DNA from: Desulfuromonadaceae bacterium
GTDB taxonomy: Bacteria > Desulfobacterota > Desulfuromonadia > Desulfuromonadales > JAHYIW01
NCBI GenBank assembly: GCA_019429445.1
Contig: JAHYIW010000014.1
Coordinates: 1-64,000 of the forward strand
DNA length: 64,000 bases
Reading direction: 5' to 3'
A program made the translations under genes and the position numbers. Of the stretch, positions 47,034-57,047 are shown piece after piece. The first letter of the stretch is position 1. Each line of letters starts with the position of its first letter. The notes beneath the pieces were generated by a model, which was not told the DNA's origin, searched no databases, and saw only the letters and a list, made by a program, of their open reading frames with translations.

Positions 47034-47996
47034 TCAGGCCACCAGCTGCAAGAGCAGGGTTTCCATCGCCAGCTGGCGGTTGACATTGCGTTCGAGACGG
47101 TGACGGGTTTCTTTAATTGCAACGAGTTTGTTGAGTAGCTCCAGAGTGCTGTGTTTTCCCGCTACGGTCTCTATGTTAGCACGTAAATCAATATTGATAA
47201 ACTGTGCGGCTCCATTATGTCGGCGCAACAGCGCATCACGATAAAATGCCTGATAAATCTCCAGAACTTCAGGCAGGCGATCTTTGTCCGCCGCCAGTCG
47301 TTCCGCCAACGCGAAAATTGGCAGGATACTGCCGGACGACAACATCACCAGCGACTGAATCAGCTCACGCCGCTCATTAAGATAAAGATCACGATCCTTG
47401 CCCAGTGCTTTTTTGAAGCTGCCCTCCGAAAGTGCGGCAAGAATGTGGCTTTCCTCGTCGTTCAAGTCAAGCTGGACACGGAGCTCATCTTCCAGTTGGA
47501 CAGCGGCAAGGCGATTGAATGGGAGTGGCTGACAGCGGGAACGAATCGTTTGCAGCACCCGTTGAGGGTAGGCGGTTAACAGAATAAAAATGGCGTTTCC
47601 GGGCGGCTCTTCGAGCGTTTTGAGCAAGGCATTGCCGGATGACCGGTTCAGTTTGTCGGCGGCTTCAATCAGGCAGATCTTGCGTGAAGCCTCTAGTGCA
47701 CGATAGGCCAGCTCTTTTTGCAAAAGCCGGATTTGCTCGATCTTGAAATTGGCTCCATCAGCTTCAAGGACATGGAGGTCGGGATGATTGCCGTGATCAA
47801 TTTTGCGACAGGCCGGGCAGTCACCGCACCCTTGAGCCGGGCAGAATACCGCACGCGCCAAGGCTAATGCCACCAGTCGCTTGCCAATTCCGTCGGGGCC
47901 GGTAAAGAGGTAGGCATTGGCCAGCCGATCACTTTTCAGGGCACGACGTAACAGGTCTTTTTGCCGTTCGTGGCCAAGGATCTGGGCGAATGTCAT
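47034..47996 (-). CDS. holB: DNA polymerase III delta' subunit
   Basis: The delta' subunit is part of the clamp loader. The 320 residues show a P-loop-like FTGPDGIGKRL (near 33), a zinc module CPAQGCGDCPAC (near 53), SGNALLKTLEEPPGNAIF (near 118), and RSRCQPLPF with the sensor region. It overlaps tmk by 4 nt, the widespread tmk-holB order. Confidence 0.93.
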   Translation of the reverse strand: MTFAQILGHERQKDLLRRALKSDRLANAYLFTGPDGIGKRLVALALARAVFCPAQGCGDCPACRKIDHGNHPDLHVLEADGANFKIEQIRLLQKELAYRALEASRKICLIEAADKLNRSSGNALLKTLEEPPGNAIFILLTAYPQRVLQTIRSRCQPLPFNRLAAVQLEDELRVQLDLNDEESHILAALSEGSFKKALGKDRDLYLNERRELIQSLVMLSSGSILPIFALAERLAADKDRLPEVLEIYQAFYRDALLRRHNGAAQFINIDLRANIETVAGKHSTLELLNKLVAIKETRHRLERNVNRQLAMETLLLQLVA

Positions 47997-48640
47997 GGTG
48001 TCCCTCGGGTTGAGATGACGTTGTCGACAACCTGTCGAATATGCTCGGCGATGCGTGCCGGAGAACCTTCGGCATCAATGATCTGAAAACGTTTGTGCTG
48101 CGCCGCCAGCGCGAGGTACCCCTGGCGGACACGATGATGAAAAGCGAGGGATTCACGTTCAAAGCGATCTTCATTGTCGCCCTCGGCCTGTGCGTTGCGG
48201 GCGCGAGCTCGCTGGAGTCCTGCTGCGACCGGAAAATCAAGAAGCAGGGTCAGATCGGGAACAACGCTGTTGGTTGCAAGGCGGTTGAGGTCGCCGATCA
48301 AATCCAGATCAAGCCCCCGTCCGTGCCCCTGATAAGCGACTGTTGCATCGATGTAGCGATCACAGATGACAATCGTACCTGTGGTAAGCGCCGGACGAAT
48401 GATCTCGTCGACATGCTGGGCCCGCGCTGCGGCGTAGAGGAGGAGCTCCGAACGCTGGGTCAGGGCGGTATTGGCGGCATCGAGCAGGATTGAACGAATG
48501 GCGTCGGAAATAACACATCCCCCCGGTTCACGGGTGGTCAGGACGGGATAACCGCTGGCGCGCAGATGTTCGGCGAGGCGTTGCGATTGTGTGGTCTTGC
48601 CGCAACCTTCGCTCCCTTCAAATGTAATAAAAAAAGACAT
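47993..48640 (-). CDS. tmk: dTMP kinase
   Basis: Tmk phosphorylates dTMP to dTDP. The 215 residues include FEGSEGCGKTTQ (P-loop, near 8-18), TREPGG (near 36), CDRYIDATVAYQGHGR (near 92-107) and LLLDFPV. It is the first gene of the minus-strand operon and is divergent from rnc. Confidence 0.95.
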   Translation of the reverse strand: MSFFITFEGSEGCGKTTQSQRLAEHLRASGYPVLTTREPGGCVISDAIRSILLDAANTALTQRSELLLYAAARAQHVDEIIRPALTTGTIVICDRYIDATVAYQGHGRGLDLDLIGDLNRLATNSVVPDLTLLLDFPVAAGLQRARARNAQAEGDNEDRFERESLAFHHRVRQGYLALAAQHKRFQIIDAEGSPARIAEHIRQVVDNVISTRGTP

Positions 48641-48887
48641 AGTTGGCTGACTGTGAAAGAGTACTTTTCATCAGGAGTTGACCCTGGATTTTGTGAAAAA
48701 ACGAGGTCTGTTGAAAATTTGTGCGTCACCGGATTTTGTCAAAAAATCAATCTTCACATTATAGAAAAGCGCTGTGGCAAAGATCAAGGAAAATCCTGTA
48801 AGCGTGTCGCTAAATATTGATAATAAATAGAGATTCAGTTATACTCTCAAATCGTTTGCAGTCGATGACAGACAGGTGGGATAGAGG
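48641..48887. other. Divergent tmk/rnc intergenic region
   Basis: This 247-nt region holds the rnc promoter at 48817-48845. Two near-identical 16-nt direct repeats at about 48686-48701 and 48731-48746 (GGATTTTGTxAAAAAA, 45 nt apart) differ at one position and one of them includes a minus-strand TTGACA. They may belong to the tmk promoter or an operator. No gene is seen. Confidence 0.55.
48817..48845 (+). promoter_or_regulatory. Promoter of rnc-era-der
   Basis: TTGATA (48817-48822) and TATACT (48840-48845) are spaced by 17 nt, giving a leader of about 35 nt to the rnc ATG. Confidence 0.7.
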
Positions 48888-49604
48888 ATGGATATAACTT
48901 CGGCAATCGCTGCTTTACAGGAACGACTGGACTACCGTTTTAACGATTCAATGCTCCTGAAAACGGCGCTGACGCACAAATCGTTTCGTAATGAACAGCC
49001 AGCGGACATGGCTCCTGACGACAATGAGCGTCTGGAGTTTCTGGGGGATGCGGTTCTTGATCTGTTTATCGGTGAACGCCTCTACGAAATTGAGCCCTCT
49101 TTGAGCGAGGGCGAAATGACCAGGGTACGCGCCGAACTTGTCAGTGAAGTCGGTCTGGCCCGGGTTTCACGCACGTTGCAGCTGGGGGAATCCCTGTTGT
49201 TGGGACGTGGTGAACGCAAAAGTGGCGGACCAGACAAAGACAGTCTTCAGGCGAATACACTTGAAGCGGTGATCGGCGCGATCTTTCGCGATGGCGGGTG
49301 GCAGGCATTGACAACGGTTGCCGCGCGCCTGTTTTTACCGTTGATTATCGATAGTGTTGCACAATCAGCCGACAGTGTTGACAGTAAAAGCCGGTTACAG
49401 GAGCTTTTGCAGGCGCAAGGGGAAAAACCGCCGGAGTATAGACTGATTGAAATCGAAGGCCCCGATCATGACCGAAGGTATGGTATCGAGGTATTGATCG
49501 ACGGTCAACGCGCCGGTTTTGGAAGTGGTCGTTCAAAAAAATTGGCGCAGCAGGTTGCTGCCCGGGAGGCGTTGCTCACTGTGCAGAAATTGCGCGACGC
49601 ATAA
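48888..49604 (+). CDS. rnc: Ribonuclease III
   Basis: RNase III cuts double-stranded RNA in rRNA and mRNA processing. The 238 residues have the signature NERLEFLGDAVLDLFIGE (near 44-61), the second metal site ANTLEAVIGAIFRDGG, and a C-terminal dsRNA-binding domain (about 165-235) with SKSRLQELLQ and GSGRSKKLAQQVAA. era follows after 42 nt, a common pairing. Confidence 0.96.
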   Translation: MDITSAIAALQERLDYRFNDSMLLKTALTHKSFRNEQPADMAPDDNERLEFLGDAVLDLFIGERLYEIEPSLSEGEMTRVRAELVSEVGLARVSRTLQLGESLLLGRGERKSGGPDKDSLQANTLEAVIGAIFRDGGWQALTTVAARLFLPLIIDSVAQSADSVDSKSRLQELLQAQGEKPPEYRLIEIEGPDHDRRYGIEVLIDGQRAGFGSGRSKKLAQQVAAREALLTVQKLRDA

Positions 49605-49646
49605 ATATTTTTCGACACACAAAGCCCGACGGCTGTGGAGTGAACC

Positions 49647-50543
49647 ATGACAGATCATCAATTTAAATCAGGTTTTGTGGCGATTATCGGTCGTCCCAAT
49701 GTCGGTAAATCGACGTTGCTGAATCGCCTTCTCGGGCAGAAAATTGCCATTACATCGAACAAGCCGCAGACGACCCGAAATCGTATCCTGGGGATATTGA
49801 CTGACGCAGCAAGTCAGACGCTTTTTCTTGACACCCCCGGCATTCATCCGGCGCGAGATGACCTGAACCGCTTCATGGTCGAAGAAGCGGTTGATGCCTG
49901 TGCCGATGTCGACATGATCCTGCTGACCATCGATGCCGAGCGCCCCGGTCTGGATCGTCTCGACCAGTTGTTCAAGATTCTGGATGGAAGGCGGGCTGCG
50001 GTATTGCTTGGAATCAACAAGATTGACCGTATCCCACGCCAGCAGTTGCTGCCGATGATTGCGCAATTATCAGAACAGTTTTCATTTGCGGAAATTATTC
50101 CGTTTTCAGCACATACCGGTGAGGGGGTCGACACGCTACTCGCGGCGATTCGTTCGCGCTTGCCAGACGGTCCGCGCTATTACCCCGAGGATATTCTGAC
50201 CGATTTGCCGGAACGTTTTATCGTTGCCGAGATGGTTCGTGAACAGTTGTTGAAACAAACGCATGAAGAGATTCCGTATGGGGTTGCGATCGTCGTAGAG
50301 AGTTTTACTGAACGAACTGATCGCGCGCTGATCGAAATCAAGGTTAAGATTATTGTTGAGCGGGCTTCGCACAAAGGGATTGTGCTGGGTAAAGGTGGCG
50401 AGAAAATTCGTGCCATCGGGACAGCGGCGCGGCATGACATCGAACGTTTTATCGGTTCGAAGGTCTATCTGGAATTGTTCGTCAAGGTTCAAAAGAACTG
50501 GACCGAATCCGCACGATTACGTCAGGAATTTGGCTACAAATAA
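49647..50543 (+). CDS. era: GTPase Era
   Basis: Era binds 16S rRNA and checks small-subunit maturation. The 298 residues begin with G1 [14 protein letters not shown] (near 15), then DTPGIH (G3), NKID (G4) and SAHTGEG (G5), and end with a type 2 KH domain containing [13 protein letters not shown] (near 250). It sits between rnc and der. Confidence 0.96.
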   Translation: MTDHQFKSGFVAIIGRPNVGKSTLLNRLLGQKIAITSNKPQTTRNRILGILTDAASQTLFLDTPGIHPARDDLNRFMVEEAVDACADVDMILLTIDAERPGLDRLDQLFKILDGRRAAVLLGINKIDRIPRQQLLPMIAQLSEQFSFAEIIPFSAHTGEGVDTLLAAIRSRLPDGPRYYPEDILTDLPERFIVAEMVREQLLKQTHEEIPYGVAIVVESFTERTDRALIEIKVKIIVERASHKGIVLGKGGEKIRAIGTAARHDIERFIGSKVYLELFVKVQKNWTESARLRQEFGYK

Positions 50544-50580
50544 CAGATATTGCCAAGTGTTTGGCGAGAAAGAAAAGTAC

Positions 50581-51900
50581 ATGTTGCCAGTTGTAGCTAT
50601 TGTTGGGCGTCCGAATGTCGGCAAATCGACCCTTTTTAATCGTCTTTGTGGCAGTCGCCGTGCCATCGTTGAAGATTTTCCTGGGGTTACCCGTGATCGT
50701 CATTATGCCGAAGTGACCAAACACGAAAAACCTTTTATGCTGATTGATACCGGCGGATTTGAGCCGGCCTCACGCGATCGTCTCCTGACGCAGATGCGTG
50801 AGCAATCGCAGTTGGCGATCGAGGAAGCTGACGTCATCATCTTTTTGATGGATGGACGCGAGGGATTGAATGCCTCCGATACAGATGTCGTGGCCATCTT
50901 GCGTCAAGTCAAAAAACCGGTGCTCTACGTGGCCAATAAAATCGACGGCGGTGGGCTTGAACCCGCGCTGGGTGAGTTCTACTCGCTCGGTGTTGCAGAA
51001 GTTTTGCCCGCTTCGGCCGAGCATGGCTACGGGATCAATGATCTGATTGATGAATTGATGAAGTTGCTGCCAGCTCCGGAGGTGATCGAGGAAGATGAAC
51101 GTGAAACGCGAATCGCCGTCATCGGTCGCCCGAATGTCGGTAAATCGTCACTTGTCAACCGCATGCTTGGCTATGAGCGCGTGGTGGCTAACCCGATCGC
51201 CGGGACCACCCGTGACACTATTGATACCCCCTTTCAGTATCATTCAAAACGCTATGTGTTGATCGATACGGCGGGTATCAGGCGCAAGGGCAAGGTCAGT
51301 CAAAAACTTGAAAAGTTCAGTGTTATCCAGGCATTAAAAGGGATGGAACGGGCTCATATCACACTCGTTCTGATCGATGCAAGTGAGGGCGTTACCGACC
51401 AGGATGTGACCGTTGCGGGGTATGCCCATGAGAAGGGACGAGCCATTATTCTGCTCGTCAATAAGTGGGATCTGGTCGCCAAAGACAATTCGTCGATGAA
51501 GAAATATACAGAAGATTTACGCATTAAATTCAAGTTTCTGGCTCACGTTCCGATCCTTTTTATCTCTGCCGTCACTGGTCAGCGCGTGGCGAAGATTATG
51601 GATCTGGTTGAATCGGTCGCCGAGGAGTTTAACCGGAAAATTTCCACGCCCGAGCTGAACCGGATTCTCAAGGAAGCCGAGGATGCTCATCCGCCGGCAT
51701 TTTTCCAGGGACAACGCGTGAAATTCTACTATGCGACCCAGTCGGCAGTTCGACCGCCCACGTTTATCATTTTTGCTAACCGTGCGAAAGGGGTCCATTT
51801 TTCATATGAACGCTATCTGGTAAATAAATTTCGCGAAGCTTTCGGTTTTGACGGCGTGCCGATTCGACTGATCTTCCGTGACCGGGAACGCAATAAATAG
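50581..51900 (+). CDS. der: GTPase Der (EngA)
   Basis: Der is a double GTPase needed for large-subunit assembly. ATG 50581 gives 439 residues starting [20 protein letters not shown]; the same frame reads back into era but that part is not coding. The two G domains show [14 protein letters not shown] and [14 protein letters not shown], with DTGGFE and DTAGIRRKG as the G3 loops, then a KH-like C-terminus ([20 protein letters not shown]). GCGAGAAAG is a modest ribosome site. Confidence 0.96.
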   Translation: MLPVVAIVGRPNVGKSTLFNRLCGSRRAIVEDFPGVTRDRHYAEVTKHEKPFMLIDTGGFEPASRDRLLTQMREQSQLAIEEADVIIFLMDGREGLNASDTDVVAILRQVKKPVLYVANKIDGGGLEPALGEFYSLGVAEVLPASAEHGYGINDLIDELMKLLPAPEVIEEDERETRIAVIGRPNVGKSSLVNRMLGYERVVANPIAGTTRDTIDTPFQYHSKRYVLIDTAGIRRKGKVSQKLEKFSVIQALKGMERAHITLVLIDASEGVTDQDVTVAGYAHEKGRAIILLVNKWDLVAKDNSSMKKYTEDLRIKFKFLAHVPILFISAVTGQRVAKIMDLVESVAEEFNRKISTPELNRILKEAEDAHPPAFFQGQRVKFYYATQSAVRPPTFIIFANRAKGVHFSYERYLVNKFREAFGFDGVPIRLIFRDRERNK

Positions 51901-51910
51901 GCAATAATGC

Positions 51911-51939
51911 TTTACTTTCCCCAAGCCGTCCGCTATATT
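51911..51939 (+). promoter_or_regulatory. Promoter of the chemosensory operon
   Basis: TTTACT (51911-51916) and TATATT (51934-51939) are spaced by 17 nt, about 70 nt upstream of the first gene. No terminator is evident after der, so read-through is also possible. Confidence 0.5.
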
Positions 51940-52020
51940 TACCTGTATTTTACTGGCATCAACCTGGGTCGAGGCGACACGTGCCAGACCCTGTGATCGA
52001 CAACCCTGAATGAGTTTTGC

Positions 52021-53766
52021 ATGAGTCTGGTTGGAAATCTTGAAGACCTCGGTTTGGGTGACATTCTGCAGATTGTCAGTCTGAGTCGCAAGTCGGGTAT
52101 TTTGGCGTTACAGAGCCGTGAACGCGAAGGCACCGTCGTGTTTAACAATGGCGAAGTGGTGCGCGCGACATCAAGTGTCATTCGTGAGAATCTTGGGGAT
52201 TTGCTGCTGCGTAAAGAACTTGTCGATCTTGATACGCTCAAGCAGGCCATTCAGGTGCAACACGAAGAAACGCCGGATGTTCGTCTTGGTGGCATTCTGG
52301 CCGAGCGTTTCGGAGTGCCCGCCGATGCCATTAATGAAGCGGTTCGCGAGCAGATAGAGCGTATTGTTTACAGTTTTTTCGGGTGGATGGAAGGTACATT
52401 TTCCTTTGAACTGGGCGATTTGCAAGAGCAGGAAGCGACGCGGTTTAACCCGCTGCAATTTATCCTCGACAAAGGGTTGAACCCCCAATGGCTGGCGATG
52501 GAGGGGAGCCGCATCCTTGATGAGAAACGTCATCAGGGGGGGGCTCTTGAGGATGAGGTTGTTGAATCAAAAATCGATCTTGGCACATTGCTGGGTGAGG
52601 GTGATAACGACGCGTCGGCAGCCGTGGATTCTTCACCGGAGCAGGAACTGCCGCCAGCAACGGCTGATGAAGATCTTTCCGCTTCGACAGCACCCTCGTC
52701 CGATGCAAAAAGTGCTTCCAGTAAAACCATGTTGATTGTCGACGATGATGACCTAACGATTGAGATGCTTGCCGAACAGTTGAGGGTCCACGGTTTTGAG
52801 GTTATCGGTTGTCGGACCGCCGCTGAATTTGAGACACGACTGGATGCACTGATCGCCAAAGGGGGTAAGCCGCGGCTGTTGGTTGATATGATCATGCCCC
52901 GGGTTGACGGTGGTGGATTGCTCGGTGGCCTTGAATTGCTGGAAGTTGTCTGTGCCCGTCATCATGGTTTGGATCTCGTGGTCATGACCGATTACGAGAA
53001 TCCTGAAGCGGCGGCCCGCTTGCGTGAACTGGGGGCCCGGGCAATTCTTGAAAAACCCAGTAAGGACCAGTTGCAACAAATACAGGGACAGCGCCAGATT
53101 GCAGCCCTGGCGACCGCTTATGTTAATTTAAGAACAACCGCTGCGGCATCGACACTGCCTGCCGGGATGATCAATATCGGTGCCGAATTAATGCTCGAAT
53201 TTGGTGACGACGAACCATCGTCACTGCCGCAGCGTGGACCCGAATCGCCGGGCCTGCACCTGCTCAAGGGAATGTTGCAGGAATTAAACAATCCGGCCCT
53301 GGGTGGCGGCATTATTTTGCTCGTTCTGCGTTTTGCCAGTGAGCTGATGAACCGGGCAGTGATTTTTTTGGTCAAGGAACAGGAGATTGTCGGTCTTGGG
53401 CAGTTCGGTATTGAGTTGAACGGTGAAAGTGCCGACGTTCGCGTGCGTAAAATGCGCATTGTCCGCGGCGAGGAATCAGTTTTCAACCAGATTGTTTCCA
53501 GTATGACACCGGTCAAGACCCGTCTCACTCCCTGTCGATGGGATCAGTATCTGATCAATGAGCTGGGCGGTGACGACCCGCAGGAAGTGTTTCTGGGACC
53601 ATTGGTCAGCGAAGGGCGGGTCGTTGCGTTGTTGTACGGTGATAACCTCCCTGGGCAGAAAAAAATCGGTGACACCGAAGCGCTGGAAGTCTTTCTTTCC
53701 CAGGCGGGACTGGCGATGGAAAAAGCTGTGATGGAACGACGCATGCAGAACAGAAACGCTGTCTAA
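52021..53766 (+). CDS. DUF4388-response regulator protein
   Basis: The 581 residues start with a DUF4388/PATAN-like domain (about 1-130): LVGNLEDLGLGDILQIVSLS, SGILALQSRERE, GILAERFGVP. An acidic, Ser-rich linker (180-235) leads to a receiver domain (about 237-355) with MLIVDDDDLTIEM and LLVDMIMPRVDGGG (phosphoacceptor D); the expected lysine lies in LEKPSKDQ. The C-terminal 220 residues look GAF-like (VVALLYGDNLPGQ). It opens the chemosensory operon and is probably an output or adaptor protein. Confidence 0.8.
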   Translation: MSLVGNLEDLGLGDILQIVSLSRKSGILALQSREREGTVVFNNGEVVRATSSVIRENLGDLLLRKELVDLDTLKQAIQVQHEETPDVRLGGILAERFGVPADAINEAVREQIERIVYSFFGWMEGTFSFELGDLQEQEATRFNPLQFILDKGLNPQWLAMEGSRILDEKRHQGGALEDEVVESKIDLGTLLGEGDNDASAAVDSSPEQELPPATADEDLSASTAPSSDAKSASSKTMLIVDDDDLTIEMLAEQLRVHGFEVIGCRTAAEFETRLDALIAKGGKPRLLVDMIMPRVDGGGLLGGLELLEVVCARHHGLDLVVMTDYENPEAAARLRELGARAILEKPSKDQLQQIQGQRQIAALATAYVNLRTTAAASTLPAGMINIGAELMLEFGDDEPSSLPQRGPESPGLHLLKGMLQELNNPALGGGIILLVLRFASELMNRAVIFLVKEQEIVGLGQFGIELNGESADVRVRKMRIVRGEESVFNQIVSSMTPVKTRLTPCRWDQYLINELGGDDPQEVFLGPLVSEGRVVALLYGDNLPGQKKIGDTEALEVFLSQAGLAMEKAVMERRMQNRNAV

Positions 53767-53799
53767 TGATTATTAATTTGCAACAGGAGTATGTCGCTG

Positions 53800-54168
53800 G
53801 TGGCTAAAAAAATACTGATTGCAGAAGATTCTGCCACAATGCGATCGTTGATTGTTTCGACGATCAGTGCCATGGGCAATTATGAGACGATTGAGGCCGC
53901 CAACGGTTTCGAGGCGTTGCGCATTTTGCCACAGGAAAAAGTCGACCTGGTTATTACCGACATCAATATGCCGGATATTAACGGGCTTGAGCTGGTCAGT
54001 TTTATCAAAAAAAACCCGAACTATCAAACAACCCCGCTTTTTATTGTCAGTACTGAAGGGAGCGACCGAGATCGCGAAAAGGGGATGGCGCTCGGTGCTG
54101 ATGCCTACCTGGTTAAACCGTTTTCGCCGGTTGAGTTGCAATCATTAATCAACAAATATCTGGGCTAG
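53800..54168 (+). CDS. CheY-like single-domain response regulator
   Basis: This 122-residue receiver shows ILIAEDSATMRSL (acid pair), DLVITDINMPDINGLEL (phosphoacceptor, near 53), and YLVKPFSPVELQ (conserved lysine). GTG 53800 is chosen because AGGAG ends 10 nt upstream; ATG 53791 lies only one base from it. It directly precedes CheA and is the likely fast phosphotransfer partner. Confidence 0.9.
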   Translation: MAKKILIAEDSATMRSLIVSTISAMGNYETIEAANGFEALRILPQEKVDLVITDINMPDINGLELVSFIKKNPNYQTTPLFIVSTEGSDRDREKGMALGADAYLVKPFSPVELQSLINKYLG

Positions 54169-54177
54169 GAGCTGACG

Positions 54178-56226
54178 GTGTCAGAAATTAAGTCATCCCG
54201 TGCAGTTCATGATTTCCTCGCGGAAGCTGAAGAGATTATTGAGAAACTGAATCTTGATCTTATCGCTTTGGCTGATCGCGCGGAGAGCGCTGACTTCAGC
54301 CCCGAGTTGCTGAATGAAATTTTCCGTGGAGCACACTCGCTGAAGGGGCTGGCCGGTATGGTCGGTTTCGATGATATCGGCGAGTTGTCGCATCATATGG
54401 AAAATTTACTCGACGGTTTACGGCTGGGCAAAGTGCAGCTGACCGTTGAACTGATTGATACCCTGTTCATCTCCCTCGAAGTTTTATTAAAAATTGTCCA
54501 TGGTAAAGGAAAAAACGAATCATTTACCGTAGATTTGACCACCGTGCTGTCGCGTATTGCGGCGCTCGGCAAGGCACCTGCGAATCCCGACGAGGCACTG
54601 CTGACGACATGCGGTGTCGATGCAAAGATTCTCGATGTTCTGACCGAATATGAAGAGCATCGTCTCCTCGAAAACCTGAAGCAGAAGCGACATCTTTTTC
54701 GTGTTAATGCCGTGTTCAATCTGAGTAGTTTCGATCAGGATTTATCAGAAATTTCAGAATTACTGAAACAGCAGGGTGAAATTATCAGCACGTTGCCGAG
54801 CTCCGGTGATTTCAGTGATAAAATTGCATTTCAGCTTCTTTATGGCACCCGCATCAACCGTGATGAAGTGGTGGCTCTCCTTGGACACGATGAAATTGAA
54901 GTGATCCCGGTGGGAGATGAACAGCCGTCACAAGCGTTCGCGGATACTGCGCAAGCTGTTGCCGTTTCGCCCGCTTCTTCACCAAGCACCGTTGACAGTG
55001 CGGAGGCGGGCAGTGACGCCTCTGCGCGTTCGATCAGTCGTACCGTACGCGTCGATATCGACAAGCTCGATTACCTGATGAATATCGTTGGCGACTTGGT
55101 CCTTGCCAAAGGAGCGATTGCGACGATTGCTGATCAATTACGCGCTCAAGATGATTCTCTTGGTGGCGAGTTGCAGAAGGCAACCCGGTCGCTGGAACGC
55201 CGACTTGATGAACTCCGCGACGGCGTTATGGACGTCAGGATGGTTCCGGTCGGTCAGTTATTTGAAAAAATGGCGCGTATCGTTCGGCGGGTTGCAAACG
55301 AACATGGTAAAAAAGTGGTGCTGGAAACCCTTGGTGGCGATACTGAACTCGACAAAATGATTGTCGAGGACCTTTCCGACCCGTTGATGCATATCATTCG
55401 CAACTCAATCGATCACGGTATTGAAAAACCGGAAGAGCGCGTCGCCAAGGGTAAACCGGAAAAGGGGATGATCAAGCTTCAGGCGATGCAGCGTGGCAAT
55501 CATGTTGTTATTTTAATCAGTGATGACGGGCGTGGCATAGATCCCGACCTGATCCACAGCAAGGCGATCGAGAAGGGGTTGATCGGCAAAGATACTGTTA
55601 TGTCGCGCGATGCGATCTTTGACTTGTTGTTCACTCCCGGATTCTCCACCCGGGATGAGGTCAGTGACTTGTCCGGGCGCGGTGTCGGCATGGATGTCGT
55701 GAAAACAAATATTGGCAATATGTCGGGAATGATCGAGATTGACAGTACCGTAGATGCAGGTACGACCATGTTGTTAACGTTGCCGATTACCCTGGCCATT
55801 ATCAAAGCGCTGATTGTCAAGGTGTGTGGCCGCACCTACGCGATCCCGATTAATTCAGTCCTTGAAACACTCATGATCGAACGCCGTGATATCCGGACGA
55901 TTGAACGGCGAGAGGTGGTTGAGTTACGCAAGATTACTTTGCCGCTGCTGCGCCTGGGGCATGTTTTTAACCTGGAAGAAAAGAAGAACAGCAGTGATCG
56001 GCTGTTTATTGCTGTGGTCGGTCTGGCAGAAAAGCGGATGGGGATCGTTGTCGATGAGCTGATCGGGCAGCAAGATGTGGTCATCAAGTCACTCGGTTCC
56101 GTACTGTCGTTTGTTCGCGGGGTTGCCGGGGCCGCGGATATGGGGAATCAAAAAACGATTCTGGTCCTCGATGTCGGTGGTTTGCTGTCTGATACATTGC
56201 GTGGTGATGGTTCGATCCATGTATGA
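54178..56226 (+). CDS. cheA: Chemotaxis histidine kinase CheA
   Basis: The 682 residues start at GTG. An HPt domain carries the phosphorylation site H53 in FRGAHSLKGLAGM. A long middle region (about 130-280, partly Ala/Ser-rich) replaces a clear CheY-binding P2. The dimer domain starts near VDIDKLDYLMNIVGDL. The ATPase boxes are complete: HIIRNSIDHGIEKP (N), DDGRGID (G1), FTPGFSTRDEVSDLSGRGVGMDVV (F and G2, quoted here in short). A CheW-like domain ends the chain. The kinase should be active. The last 8 nt overlap the ATPase gene. Confidence 0.95.
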   Translation: MSEIKSSRAVHDFLAEAEEIIEKLNLDLIALADRAESADFSPELLNEIFRGAHSLKGLAGMVGFDDIGELSHHMENLLDGLRLGKVQLTVELIDTLFISLEVLLKIVHGKGKNESFTVDLTTVLSRIAALGKAPANPDEALLTTCGVDAKILDVLTEYEEHRLLENLKQKRHLFRVNAVFNLSSFDQDLSEISELLKQQGEIISTLPSSGDFSDKIAFQLLYGTRINRDEVVALLGHDEIEVIPVGDEQPSQAFADTAQAVAVSPASSPSTVDSAEAGSDASARSISRTVRVDIDKLDYLMNIVGDLVLAKGAIATIADQLRAQDDSLGGELQKATRSLERRLDELRDGVMDVRMVPVGQLFEKMARIVRRVANEHGKKVVLETLGGDTELDKMIVEDLSDPLMHIIRNSIDHGIEKPEERVAKGKPEKGMIKLQAMQRGNHVVILISDDGRGIDPDLIHSKAIEKGLIGKDTVMSRDAIFDLLFTPGFSTRDEVSDLSGRGVGMDVVKTNIGNMSGMIEIDSTVDAGTTMLLTLPITLAIIKALIVKVCGRTYAIPINSVLETLMIERRDIRTIERREVVELRKITLPLLRLGHVFNLEEKKNSSDRLFIAVVGLAEKRMGIVVDELIGQQDVVIKSLGSVLSFVRGVAGAADMGNQKTILVLDVGGLLSDTLRGDGSIHV

Positions 56227-57034
56227 AGATTTTTACGGATTTACCGAAAAGCCGTTCAGCAAAACGCCCGATCCACGCTTTCTCTATCATGGGAGCAAAC
56301 ATCAAGAGGCTCTGGCACGGTTGCTCTATGCTGTCGAAGAACGCGACCTGATTCTGTTGACCGGAGAAATCGGTTGTGGCAAAACAACCCTGTCACGGGC
56401 ATTGATGGACGAGCTGGATGACAGCTACCGGGTCATGCTTTTTATTAATCCACGCCTGACGCCGATGGAATTTTTACGGACGCTGGCGATCCGGCTTGAC
56501 ATCGCAGAGCCCTCACAGTTCAAAACGGATCTGCTTGAGCAGATCGGTGGTGAGCTGTTCAGCCTTTATCAACGAGGGATTTGTCCGGTACTCATCATTG
56601 ATGAAGCGCAACTTATTCCGCACAAGGAGACGTTTGATGAAATCAGGTTGCTGACCAATTTTCAACTGGATGATCAAAACCTGATGAGCGTTGTCCTGAT
56701 GGGACAACCGGAATTGCGGAAACGGCTTATGCATCGAGCTTACGAACCGTTAAGACAGCGTATTGGCATGCAATATGATCTCAAACCGTTGACATTGGCA
56801 GAAACCTCTGAATATATCGACTTTCGTTTGTCTGTGGTCGGTGGATCTGCCGGTTTCTTCACCTTGCCTGCGGTCGAAGTCATTTATACTTACGCTCAGG
56901 GTGTGCCGCGCAAGATTAATCATGCGGCATCCCTGGCATTGCTCGAAGGCTTCGGCTGCGAGGCGACAATGATCGATGTGGAGATTATGGAAGCTGTGAT
57001 GCGCGAGCTCGATTTATCCGGTATCTGGAACTGA
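56219..57034 (+). CDS. ExeA/MshM-like AAA ATPase
   Basis: ATG 56219 gives 271 residues beginning MYEDFYGFTEKPFSKTPDP, the opening typical of ExeA/GspA and MshM ATPases. Walker A is GEIGCGKTTLS (near 48), Walker B VLIIDEAQLI (near 123), and GQPELRKRL with YDLKPLTLAET follows. Relatives help assemble type II secretion or type IV pili across the cell wall; the peptidoglycan-binding part of ExeA is absent. The gene overlaps cheA by 8 nt, so it is embedded in the operon, an unusual place for this ATPase. Confidence 0.88.
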   Translation: MYEDFYGFTEKPFSKTPDPRFLYHGSKHQEALARLLYAVEERDLILLTGEIGCGKTTLSRALMDELDDSYRVMLFINPRLTPMEFLRTLAIRLDIAEPSQFKTDLLEQIGGELFSLYQRGICPVLIIDEAQLIPHKETFDEIRLLTNFQLDDQNLMSVVLMGQPELRKRLMHRAYEPLRQRIGMQYDLKPLTLAETSEYIDFRLSVVGGSAGFFTLPAVEVIYTYAQGVPRKINHAASLALLEGFGCEATMIDVEIMEAVMRELDLSGIWN

Positions 57035-57047
57035 GCGGGGGCAACGA

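Noticed and set aside
50353-50580. 76-codon N-terminal extension of der
   Set aside because: It lies within era in another frame; the family starts at [16 protein letters not shown].
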